Origin: Ahrensia sp.
GTDB lineage: Bacteria > Pseudomonadota > Alphaproteobacteria > Rhizobiales > Rhizobiaceae
Direction of reading: 5' to 3'
Length of the DNA stretch: 8,615 nucleotides
Assembly (NCBI GenBank): GCA_003233475.1
Contig: QILU01000131.1
Coordinates: forward strand, 1-8,615
The position numbers and the translations under genes are program-made. Below, in pieces: positions 1-5,698 of the stretch. The notes under the pieces are model-generated. The model was not told the DNA's origin, did no database searches, and saw only the letters and a program-made list of their open reading frames with translations. Every line of letters starts with the position of its first letter. Position 1 is the first letter of the stretch.

Positions 1-1046
1 GAACTCCCCCCAACCTTCAAACCTTCTACAGCAGCAGACAAGCCTATAATGATCGCCATGAAGGGAGCTTTAATCAATCCAACGATGATATGCTGATAAC
101 CAACTTCCAACTGAAGCGCTTCAAGGAATTGCCCTGGCGTTATTCCGATATAAAACTCGCCAACAACCATCGCGCCAAGAATTCCTGTAATATCGCTTAA
201 CAGGGTGAGAATGGGCAGGACAATGATCAAGGCAATCAGGCGCGGAAAAATAAGCACCCCAACAGGGTTCAAGCCAATAACCTGAAGCGCGTCGATCTCC
301 TCACGCATCTTCATGGTTCCTATTTCAGCCGTTATGGCGCTGCCGGTTCGGCCCGCCACCATAATGGCGGTGAGCAACACTGCAATTTCGCGAAAATGCA
401 ACACCCCCACCAAATTGACGGTCAGCAGTTCCTCGCCAAAATAACGCAATTGATTGGCCCCCTGCTGGGCAATTATTGCTCCAATCAGAAAAGACATCAC
501 GGCAATAACGGGCACCGCCCGCAACCCCATATGGTCTATCTGGTTGATAATGGATTTTAGCCTGATCCCGCCTTTGCTGCCCGCTTTCATTTGCGGCCCG
601 CGAATAGAGGCCCCCACAAGAAATGCAGCTGAAGTGAAATCCTGGGCCATACCATTGAGGAAGCGCCCAAAACGTTCGAACGGCCCCATGGAAAAAAATG
701 ATCTGGTATCCGGTATCAGCTTCAATTGATCATCACCAGGACTGACAACCTTCACCAGTTCGGTACGCCTCTTGTCCTGGTCGCGGTGGTTGAATGGCTT
801 GTTTGAATTATTTGCATGCCGGCGCAATCTTTCAACAAGCCATGCCCCGGCGGTATCGAAGCCAGATACCTCGTTTGTATCCACCTCCAGTGCCGGATAA
901 TTTTCAACGACCAGTTGGCGCAATTCCCTGTCAACGCTATCAACTCCGGTGATTGTCCAATCACCTTTACATTGCAATTGCCAAACGTCAGGGCTGCGGA
1001 TGATAGCGATGCTTGCTTTTTCGCGATTTGCCGCAATTTCGGTCAA
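1..1046 (-). CDS. mlaE: MlaE-family ABC transporter permease with N-terminal STAS-like domain (3' end missing)
   Basis: Inner-membrane permease of an Mla-type ABC transporter, the family that moves phospholipids between the inner and outer membranes of Gram-negative bacteria, working with an ATPase (MlaF) and an MCE-domain protein (MlaD). Reading leftwards, 348 codons are visible. Residues about 11-80 form a STAS-like domain (KGDWTITGVDS, then SGFDTAG), and about 120-348 form the permease. The permease has hydrophobic segments near 178-193, 220-240, 262-300 and 320-340. The family signature AGRTGSAITAEIG lies at 231-243, followed by MREEIDALQVIGLNP. The frame runs off the left edge at EGLKVGGS, so roughly 30 residues are probably missing. 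An in-frame TGA lies just upstream, and the only reasonable start is TTG at 1046, with a weak GAAGG about 12 bases before it. The start is therefore uncertain. The other mla genes would be expected beyond the left edge. The fused STAS-like domain is common in alphaproteobacterial members. Confidence 0.9.
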   Translation of the reverse strand, partial: MTEIAANREKASIAIIRSPDVWQLQCKGDWTITGVDSVDRELRQLVVENYPALEVDTNEVSGFDTAGAWLVERLRRHANNSNKPFNHRDQDKRRTELVKVVSPGDDQLKLIPDTRSFFSMGPFERFGRFLNGMAQDFTSAAFLVGASIRGPQMKAGSKGGIRLKSIINQIDHMGLRAVPVIAVMSFLIGAIIAQQGANQLRYFGEELLTVNLVGVLHFREIAVLLTAIMVAGRTGSAITAEIGTMKMREEIDALQVIGLNPVGVLIFPRLIALIIVLPILTLLSDITGILGAMVVGEFYIGITPGQFLEALQLEVGYQHIIVGLIKAPFMAIIIGLSAAVEGLKVGGS

Positions 1047-1079
1047 TTTTTTGAACAGCCTTCAATAAGGAGATCGGTT

Positions 1080-1097
1080 AAAAAACACTGTGCCAGT
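1080..1097 (-). terminator. Possible weak terminator after the dehydratase gene
   Basis: On the minus strand, 28 bases past the dehydratase stop codon, ACTG-GCA-CAGT can form a 4-bp stem with a 3-base loop, followed by G and six T residues. The T run is right for an intrinsic terminator but the stem is very short. It may only attenuate transcription into the permease gene, or be chance. Confidence 0.22.
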
Positions 1098-1124
1098 TAA
1101 GCCTTGAGCCGTCCAACTCCAATA

Positions 1125-2105
1125 TTATGCAAGCGCAAGAGCGCGGGCCAACATGTCTTCGTCAATATTTCCGCCGGTAAGAACAGCGACCACGATTTTG
1201 CCCGATACATCCAGTTTTCCGCTCAACAAAGCCGCCAGTGATACGGCGCCCCCCGGTTCAACCACCAGTTTCATTTCCCGAAAGGCAAAAGCCACCGCGC
1301 GCAAGGCATCATCATCACTGACCGTTAGCCCCCGGGCCAGTTTTCCATTCAGCATGGCAAACGACAGCTCCCCCGGCATCGGGGTCACAATTGCATCACA
1401 AACACTTGCCTCTTGCACATTACCGCCCACACGCTCTCCTTTGGTGTGGGAGCGGGCCTGATCGTCATGCCCTTCCGGTTCAACCGTATGCACTTTGGTT
1501 CCTTTGAAAAAATGATCGAACGACAAATATGTCCCAGCCAGTAAACCACCGCCCCCGGCGTTCACCAGCACATGGTCGGGTTGTATATCCATCGCCTTCA
1601 AATCTTCGCATACTTCCAGCCCGCTGGTGCCCTGCCCGGCTATGACATGAAAATTGTCAAACGGGTGGATGACATGCATTCCGGTTTCTTCGGCTTTTTC
1701 CCTTAACAACTGCTCCCTATCTTCGTTTTGCCTGTCGTAGAAAATAATTGTCGCGCCCAATCGACGGGTGCGCTCAACTTTTGTTGCCGGAGCATCTGAT
1801 GGCATAATGATGGTTGCTTTGTACCCCATCAACCCAGCCGCTTCCGCAATTCCCTGCGCATGGTTCCCCGATGAACACGCCAGTACACCGGAACCACGCG
1901 AAGTTTCGGGAACATGCTGCATGGCGTTGTATGCACCACGAAATTTGAAACTGCCGGTGCGCTGTAGACATTCCGGTTTGAAAAATACCCGGGCACCCAA
2001 TTGTTCGTTCAAAACGTCACTTTTCAGCAACGGGGTGCGAACCGCATGCCCCTTCAATATTTTGGAAGCTTCCTGAACATCGGAGAATTTGGGGAGATTT
2101 AACAT
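1125..2105 (-). CDS. PLP-dependent threonine/serine dehydratase (threonine ammonia-lyase type, no ACT domain)
   Basis: Cytoplasmic fold-type II PLP enzyme of 326 residues. The family removes ammonia and water from threonine or serine to give 2-oxobutyrate or pyruvate. The PLP lysine is K54 in GSFKFRGA. The substrate and cofactor loop SSGNHAQG is at 78-85, the glycine-rich phosphate-binding loop AGGGGLLAG at about 183-191, and VEPGGA and TGGN follow near 282-287 and 310-313. The length covers the catalytic domain only. There is no C-terminal ACT-like regulatory domain, so it resembles short catabolic dehydratases and serine racemases more than the isoleucine-inhibited biosynthetic IlvA. Serine racemase or hydroxyaspartate ammonia-lyase activity cannot be excluded, so I give no gene symbol. 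ATG at 2105 begins MLNLPKF, with no strong ribosome site before it. The permease gene follows 78 bases downstream on the same strand, and the SDR gene is divergent. Confidence 0.93.
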   Translation of the reverse strand: MLNLPKFSDVQEASKILKGHAVRTPLLKSDVLNEQLGARVFFKPECLQRTGSFKFRGAYNAMQHVPETSRGSGVLACSSGNHAQGIAEAAGLMGYKATIIMPSDAPATKVERTRRLGATIIFYDRQNEDREQLLREKAEETGMHVIHPFDNFHVIAGQGTSGLEVCEDLKAMDIQPDHVLVNAGGGGLLAGTYLSFDHFFKGTKVHTVEPEGHDDQARSHTKGERVGGNVQEASVCDAIVTPMPGELSFAMLNGKLARGLTVSDDDALRAVAFAFREMKLVVEPGGAVSLAALLSGKLDVSGKIVVAVLTGGNIDEDMLARALALA

Positions 2106-2136
2106 GACAAAACAACTGCGCTAAGAACGTATTCTT

Positions 2137-2151
2137 CTCGGATAAGCCGAG
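2137..2151. repeat. Perfect palindrome CTCGG-ATAAG-CCGAG
   Basis: Perfect 5-bp inverted repeat with a 5-base spacer in the divergent intergenic region. It overlies the proposed -10 element of the dehydratase promoter (2139-2144), a position where a bound repressor would block transcription. It could also be a chance palindrome or an RNA hairpin in the leader. Confidence 0.4.
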
Positions 2152-2167
2152 CCTATTGCGCGGTCAA
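2139..2167 (-). promoter_or_regulatory. Candidate promoter for the dehydratase gene
   Basis: On the minus strand, TTGACC (2167-2162) is separated by 17 bases from TATCCG (2144-2139). The -35 box matches five of six sigma-70 consensus bases and the -10 only three. It would start transcription roughly 25-30 bases upstream of the ATG at 2105. Prediction from consensus only. Confidence 0.4.
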
Positions 2168-2217
2168 GAAGCTAAACCAAACATTTTCCTTGGCAGATCA
2201 CCTGCTTTTCGCAATAG
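2153..2217. repeat. Spaced 8-bp inverted repeat CTATTGCG / CGCAATAG
   Basis: CTATTGCG at 2153-2160 is repeated in inverted orientation as CGCAATAG at 2210-2217, with 49 bases between. The left arm sits in the spacer of the dehydratase promoter. The right arm overlaps the proposed -10 of the SDR promoter. This is a possible pair of operator half sites for shared control of the divergent genes, but an 8-bp match can arise by chance. Confidence 0.35.
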
Positions 2218-2218
2218 T
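2190..2218 (+). promoter_or_regulatory. Candidate promoter for the SDR gene
   Basis: TTGGCA (2190-2195, five of six consensus bases) is followed after 17 bases by AATAGT (2213-2218, four of six). It is placed just before the ribosome site GGAGA at 2233-2237 and the ATG at 2246, so it would give a short leader. Prediction from consensus only. Confidence 0.42.
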
Positions 2219-2245
2219 GCAAAAAAATAAGCGGAGAATACTATT

Positions 2246-3025
2246 ATGGATTTAGGAATTGCAGGCCGCAAAGCCATTGTTTGCGCATCGAGCGAAGGGC
2301 TGGGCAAAGGGTGTGCCATGGCGCTGGCGGAAGCCGGGTGTGAGGTCATTGTAAATGCAAGAACCGCTGAAACTGTTGAAAAAACCGTGGCTGAAATCCG
2401 CGCCGCCACAAATGCAAAGATCATTGGTGTTGCAGGAGATGTGAGCACACCCGAAGGGCAAGCCGCCATTTTAGCCGCCTGCCCTGCACCGGATATTCTT
2501 GTCAACAACAATGGCGGGCCGCCAAGAAAAAGCTTTCTTGAGTTGGATAGGGCCGCAATGATTGAAGGGGTTGTTCAAAACATGATTACCCCGGTGGAGC
2601 TGATTCAGGCGGTTGTTGAGGGAATGGCCGATCGCAATTTCGGGCGCATCGTAAATATTACCTCAATGTCTGTTGTGATGCCTGTGGAAGGATTGGACCT
2701 GTCTTCTGGCGCGCGCGCCGGTCTTACCGCCTTTTTGGCAGGTGTTCGCCCGCTTTATGCTGCAAAAAACGTCACCATCAACAACCTGCTTCCCGGTAAA
2801 ATGGATACCAAACGCCTGCGCGGCGGGGTGGCTGGAGCGGCAAAAGCCCAGGGAATAAGTGAAGCCGAAGCTGCTCAGGCTCAGATGGATGAAGTCCCGG
2901 CCAAACGATTTGGGACACCGTCAGAATTTGGCAATACCTGCGCTTTTCTTTGTTCCCAACACGCCGGATACATCACCGGACAGAATATTTTAATGGACGG
3001 AGGCCTGTTCCCCCACGCATTTTAA
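2246..3025 (+). CDS. SDR-family (Rossmann-fold) protein lacking the catalytic Tyr and Lys
   Basis: A 259-residue protein of the short-chain dehydrogenase/reductase superfamily, of normal length for a classical SDR and probably cytoplasmic. The dinucleotide-binding loop is CASSEGLGKG (13-22), a form of TGxxxGxG. An acidic site GDV follows at about 64-66, NNNGG at 87-91 stands in place of NNAG, and N112 fits the structural Asn. The C-terminal part has INNLLPG (178-184) and GQNILMDGG (245-253), typical of the fold. Ser140 in NITS fits the catalytic Ser, but there is no Tyr between 131 and 170 and no Lys between 96 and 173. The usual YxxxK is replaced by the segment LDLSSGARAGL (150-160). From memory, related alphaproteobacterial proteins have GLSNGARSGL here, so this is probably a subfamily trait and not damage. 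The substrate is unknown; '3-oxoacyl-ACP reductase' would be a misleading name. ATG has a good GGAGA eight bases upstream. Divergent from the dehydratase gene. Confidence 0.9.
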   Translation: MDLGIAGRKAIVCASSEGLGKGCAMALAEAGCEVIVNARTAETVEKTVAEIRAATNAKIIGVAGDVSTPEGQAAILAACPAPDILVNNNGGPPRKSFLELDRAAMIEGVVQNMITPVELIQAVVEGMADRNFGRIVNITSMSVVMPVEGLDLSSGARAGLTAFLAGVRPLYAAKNVTINNLLPGKMDTKRLRGGVAGAAKAQGISEAEAAQAQMDEVPAKRFGTPSEFGNTCAFLCSQHAGYITGQNILMDGGLFPHAF

Positions 3026-3121
3026 GCGAATTGCGCGATACAACGTCAAAACCCCCATTAACCCTGCTTACCTTTACTGATTGGAAAAAGTTTGCTGATA
3101 TTGCAAAGTACAGACAATCAC

Positions 3122-3140
3122 GCTGCAACTTGCCTGCAGC
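3122..3140. repeat. Perfect inverted repeat GCTGCA-N7-TGCAGC
   Basis: A 6-bp perfect inverted repeat with a 7-base spacer, in the 130-base gap between the SDR gene and the DUF2865 gene. It ends 15 bases before the proposed TTG start. There is no T run after it, so it is unlikely to be an intrinsic terminator. It might be a leader hairpin or an operator. The rest of the gap shows no convincing promoter. Confidence 0.35.
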
Positions 3141-3155
3141 ATAACGAGATGAAGT

Positions 3156-4352
3156 TTGGGGTACCAACTCGTGTTCACGCAGCGGATCAGTTTTGAGTTA
3201 TTTCGCAATGGCTTGGTTTCCTCAGCGTTTCTGCTGACAATGTTTGCGACACTCCTGTTTTCCACCTCAACTTCTGAAGCGCAAACTGCCGGTTGTTCCA
3301 AACTGAAATCTCAACTGGCTTCACTGAATAGTGCGAACCGTGGCGGTTCTGCCCGCTATAGAAGAGCTGCGAAAGCGCAACAACGGCAAATCAACCGCGT
3401 CCAATCAAGAATGAATCGTGTTGGTTGCTCCGCTCGGCGAAAACTTTTCTCCCGCGAAAAACACCCCTCCTGTCGCGGATTGCGCAATAGCCTGTCCAGC
3501 ATGAAAAAAAACCTGCGTTCGCTAGAGCGCAAATCCGGCAGCGGAGCTAATAGAAAACGCCGCTCAATTGCCCAAGCCATGAAACGCCAGCGCTGTGGCG
3601 ACATCCGTCGGGCCAGTATTAAACGCTCTACAACTCTGGAAAAAATATTCGGTAATTCCGAACGCAAGCGCAGGCGCCAGCGGGCCAATGAAGACCGTTT
3701 GGCACTTAAACGGGATCGTCGTAAAAAACAACTCGGACACCCTACATCCACAAAGCGGAAGCGCCTTAACAATTACGACACGATCCGCACGTTTTGCGTT
3801 CGCACCTCCGACGGGTATTATTTTCCGGTCAGTTTCTCTACAAACAAACGCTCATTGGTCCGCGATTCTCAATCCTGCAGCAACCTTTGCCCCGGCACGG
3901 AAATGAAGCTCTATTATCATAAGACTGCAGGCCAAGGTGTTGAGGAAATGATTTCTGTTGCGGACGGCACCCCCTATACATCCCTGCCCTCCGCGTTTGC
4001 TTATCGCAAAAACTACAACCCCGATTACTCATGCAATTACCGCCTGCTGGATCGAAAACAGGAAGTGCAACCCGCCCGCAAGGATATAAAACAGGAACGG
4101 GAGGACGAGCAACGCACCATTGCACGCATTGCCAAACCAATTTGGCGGATAGACCGGGGACAGGATCCGGAAACGCTGGCCAATACAAGGGGCGGGTTTT
4201 CCCTCGAATCAATCCGGCAGCTTGACCCTGCAAAAAATGAAGATGAACGCCTGGCCCAGACCCGAAAAGTCAGGATAATCGGCGATTCGTTCTTTCCCAA
4301 CCAACAATCGGTAACAGCGCCTTCAAATCAGGACCGTGATCCAGACCAGTAA
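3156..4352 (+). CDS. Secreted, Arg/Lys-rich DUF2865 protein of unknown function
   Basis: A protein of up to 398 residues, probably exported to the periplasm or envelope. An N-terminal signal peptide is visible: a hydrophobic run at about 19-35, then STSTSEA, with likely cleavage after SEA (residue 42). Residues 47-205 are extremely rich in Arg and Lys and predicted helical. They hold two cysteine-bracketed units, C47-C91 and C106-C147, each beginning C-x2-L-[KR]-x2-L-x-S. The DUF2865 core is at about 208-298: [17 protein letters not shown]241 and C245 in SCSNLCPG, then [12 protein letters not shown] and YSC (C293). The eight cysteines of the mature part suggest disulfides. The charged tail ends with [11 protein letters not shown] (371-381), which I recall in relatives. 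The start is uncertain. An in-frame TGA is at 3150-3152, and candidates are TTG 3156, GTG 3171 (GGGG nine bases upstream) and ATG 3240, which would spoil the signal peptide. The 3' end overlaps gltX. Function is not known for the family. Confidence 0.85.
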   Translation: MGYQLVFTQRISFELFRNGLVSSAFLLTMFATLLFSTSTSEAQTAGCSKLKSQLASLNSANRGGSARYRRAAKAQQRQINRVQSRMNRVGCSARRKLFSREKHPSCRGLRNSLSSMKKNLRSLERKSGSGANRKRRSIAQAMKRQRCGDIRRASIKRSTTLEKIFGNSERKRRRQRANEDRLALKRDRRKKQLGHPTSTKRKRLNNYDTIRTFCVRTSDGYYFPVSFSTNKRSLVRDSQSCSNLCPGTEMKLYYHKTAGQGVEEMISVADGTPYTSLPSAFAYRKNYNPDYSCNYRLLDRKQEVQPARKDIKQEREDEQRTIARIAKPIWRIDRGQDPETLANTRGGFSLESIRQLDPAKNEDERLAQTRKVRIIGDSFFPNQQSVTAPSNQDRDPDQ

Positions 4353-5646
4353 GAGCTATCCGCAAGGGCATAAAAAGCGCCCGCCCTTTGCGGCCAGTTT
4401 CGCGTCTCACTGCAGATGTCCATTCCAACCAGACATCCTCCCCCCAGGGTTCCGCAGGAAGCAATTTTGCCGCAACGGAGATATATTCCATATCGTCGGC
4501 ATCAAAGGACGGTTTTTCAAAATCACCCTCAACCCTTGCCTTCCAGTCAACGACGTCATTAAAGCGGCTCATATTGGCGCGAACGGTAAGCCAGAATTTT
4601 TCACCCAAATCAGCGTCCAGGGCTTTCAGGCGTGGTTTGGCAATTTCATAACTCATTTCATGCAGCAGTTTTTCGTTCAGCGCGATTAAATCATTTGCGT
4701 CGAATTTTGAATCAGACTTTGAAACCTTGATGGGGTCAAAAATCTCCGCCAAAGATTTCAGGCTGTCACACGCTTCAACCGCCTGACCTGTGCCAATCAG
4801 GGTTGCCAGTGACGCCACAGCCATGGGTTCCAGCCCGTCCCCGTTCAAGCTGGCTATAGAGAGCGCGCCGGTGCGTTTTGACAGCCCCTCCCCGGAGGCG
4901 TCCTGCAAAAGATTGTGGTGGCCAAATTCAGGTACTGAACCGCCAAGCGCGTTAAAAACAGCTATTTGCGCACCGGTGTTTGTCACATGATCACCGCCAC
5001 GAATTACATGGCTCACCCCCATATCAATGTCGTCAACCACGGAAGGCAGGGTGTATAGATAGGTGCCATCTCCGCGAATGAGTATCGGATCTGACATGGA
5101 GGCCAGATCAACGCTCTGTTCACCCCGAAAAACATCATCAAATCGAACATCAGTACGGCTTGTTTCAAACGGATCATTTTTGAAATTAGGCAGCAGGAAC
5201 CGCCAATGGGGTTTTTGCCCTTCGGCCTCGAGTTCCGCGCGCTCGTCTGTGCTTAGTTTCAATGCTGCACGGTCGTAAACCGGCGGCAGACCGCGGGCCA
5301 TCAGGCGTTTGCGACGACGTTCAATTTCTTCGGGCGATTCATAACAGGGATACAAAACTCCCTTTTCGCGCAGTTTTTCCGCGGCCTTATCGTACAATTC
5401 AAATCGGTCTGACTGCTTTTCAGTACGATCAGGGGTCAATCCCAACCAACTAAGATCATCAACAATACCTTTAGCGAATTCCTGCGTAGAGCGCTCCCGG
5501 TCGGTGTCGTCCAAACGTAATATGAAACTGCCGCCATTCTTTTTGGCAAACAGCCAATTGAATAACGCGGTTCGAATATTGCCGATATGCAACCGCCCCG
5601 TTGGAGAAGGAGCAAAACGAACAACTGGTTTTAGAAAATCTGCCAT
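4270..5646 (-). CDS. gltX: Glutamyl-tRNA synthetase (second alphaproteobacterial type)
   Basis: Class I aminoacyl-tRNA synthetase of 458 residues that charges tRNA with glutamate in the cytoplasm. The N-terminal Rossmann catalytic domain opens with [15 protein letters not shown], so the HIGH motif is HIGN at 20-23. LRLDDTD (43-49) and PHWRF (146-150) follow, then DDVFRG (170-174) and the [15 protein letters not shown] segment (206-220). The KMSKS loop reads GLSKR (254-258) in place of KLSKR. Residues from about 300 onward form the helical anticodon-binding part, ending [18 protein letters not shown] (about 417-434). The CxC zinc motif of the E. coli enzyme is absent (CYES at 101-104). These features fit the second GluRS class that many alphaproteobacteria carry. 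Whether it charges tRNA-Glu only, or tRNA-Gln as well, cannot be read from sequence. ATG at 5646 has only a weak ribosome site. It lies 52 bases after mrcA on the same strand, probably co-transcribed, and its last 83 bases overlap the convergent DUF2865 gene. Confidence 0.95.
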   Translation of the reverse strand: MADFLKPVVRFAPSPTGRLHIGNIRTALFNWLFAKKNGGSFILRLDDTDRERSTQEFAKGIVDDLSWLGLTPDRTEKQSDRFELYDKAAEKLREKGVLYPCYESPEEIERRRKRLMARGLPPVYDRAALKLSTDERAELEAEGQKPHWRFLLPNFKNDPFETSRTDVRFDDVFRGEQSVDLASMSDPILIRGDGTYLYTLPSVVDDIDMGVSHVIRGGDHVTNTGAQIAVFNALGGSVPEFGHHNLLQDASGEGLSKRTGALSIASLNGDGLEPMAVASLATLIGTGQAVEACDSLKSLAEIFDPIKVSKSDSKFDANDLIALNEKLLHEMSYEIAKPRLKALDADLGEKFWLTVRANMSRFNDVVDWKARVEGDFEKPSFDADDMEYISVAAKLLPAEPWGEDVWLEWTSAVRRETGRKGRALFMPLRIALTGLDHGPDLKALLPIVGWERTNRRLS

Positions 5647-5647
5647 G

Positions 5648-5669
5648 GGCGCATGTAAATGAGAGCGCC
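5648..5669. repeat. GGCGC/GCGCC inverted repeat abutting the gltX start
   Basis: On the minus strand GGCGC, a 12-base spacer and GCGCC end one base before the gltX ATG. As an RNA hairpin it would occupy the ribosome-binding region, where no good Shine-Dalgarno site is seen. The stem is only 5 bp, so a role in translation control is speculative. Confidence 0.3.
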
Positions 5670-5698
5670 AACTTATTCAACCGAGCAAATCACAAAAT

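Noticed and set aside
752..1036. A 94-codon minus-strand reading frame
   Set aside because: It lies in a different frame inside the permease gene, whose own frame gives the STAS-like domain. No recognisable protein.
816..1100. A 94-codon plus-strand reading frame
   Set aside because: Antisense to the permease gene; sequence has no recognisable domain and no ribosome site.
2164..2511. A 115-codon minus-strand reading frame, Ala/Ser rich, opposite the SDR gene
   Set aside because: Antisense shadow of SDR codons; its composition mirrors the Ala/Gly-rich gene on the other strand.
3026..3155. Promoter or terminator between the SDR and DUF2865 genes
   Set aside because: Pairs such as TTTACT-N17-TGATAT match the consensus too poorly, and no hairpin plus T run follows the SDR stop.
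3356..3772. A 138-codon minus-strand reading frame rich in Arg and Phe
   Set aside because: Antisense shadow of the Arg/Lys-rich part of the DUF2865 gene.
3838..4233. A 131-codon minus-strand reading frame with several Cys
   Set aside because: Antisense to the DUF2865 core, which is supported by its own motifs.
4336..4689. A 117-codon plus-strand reading frame
   Set aside because: Antisense shadow of the gltX 3' part.
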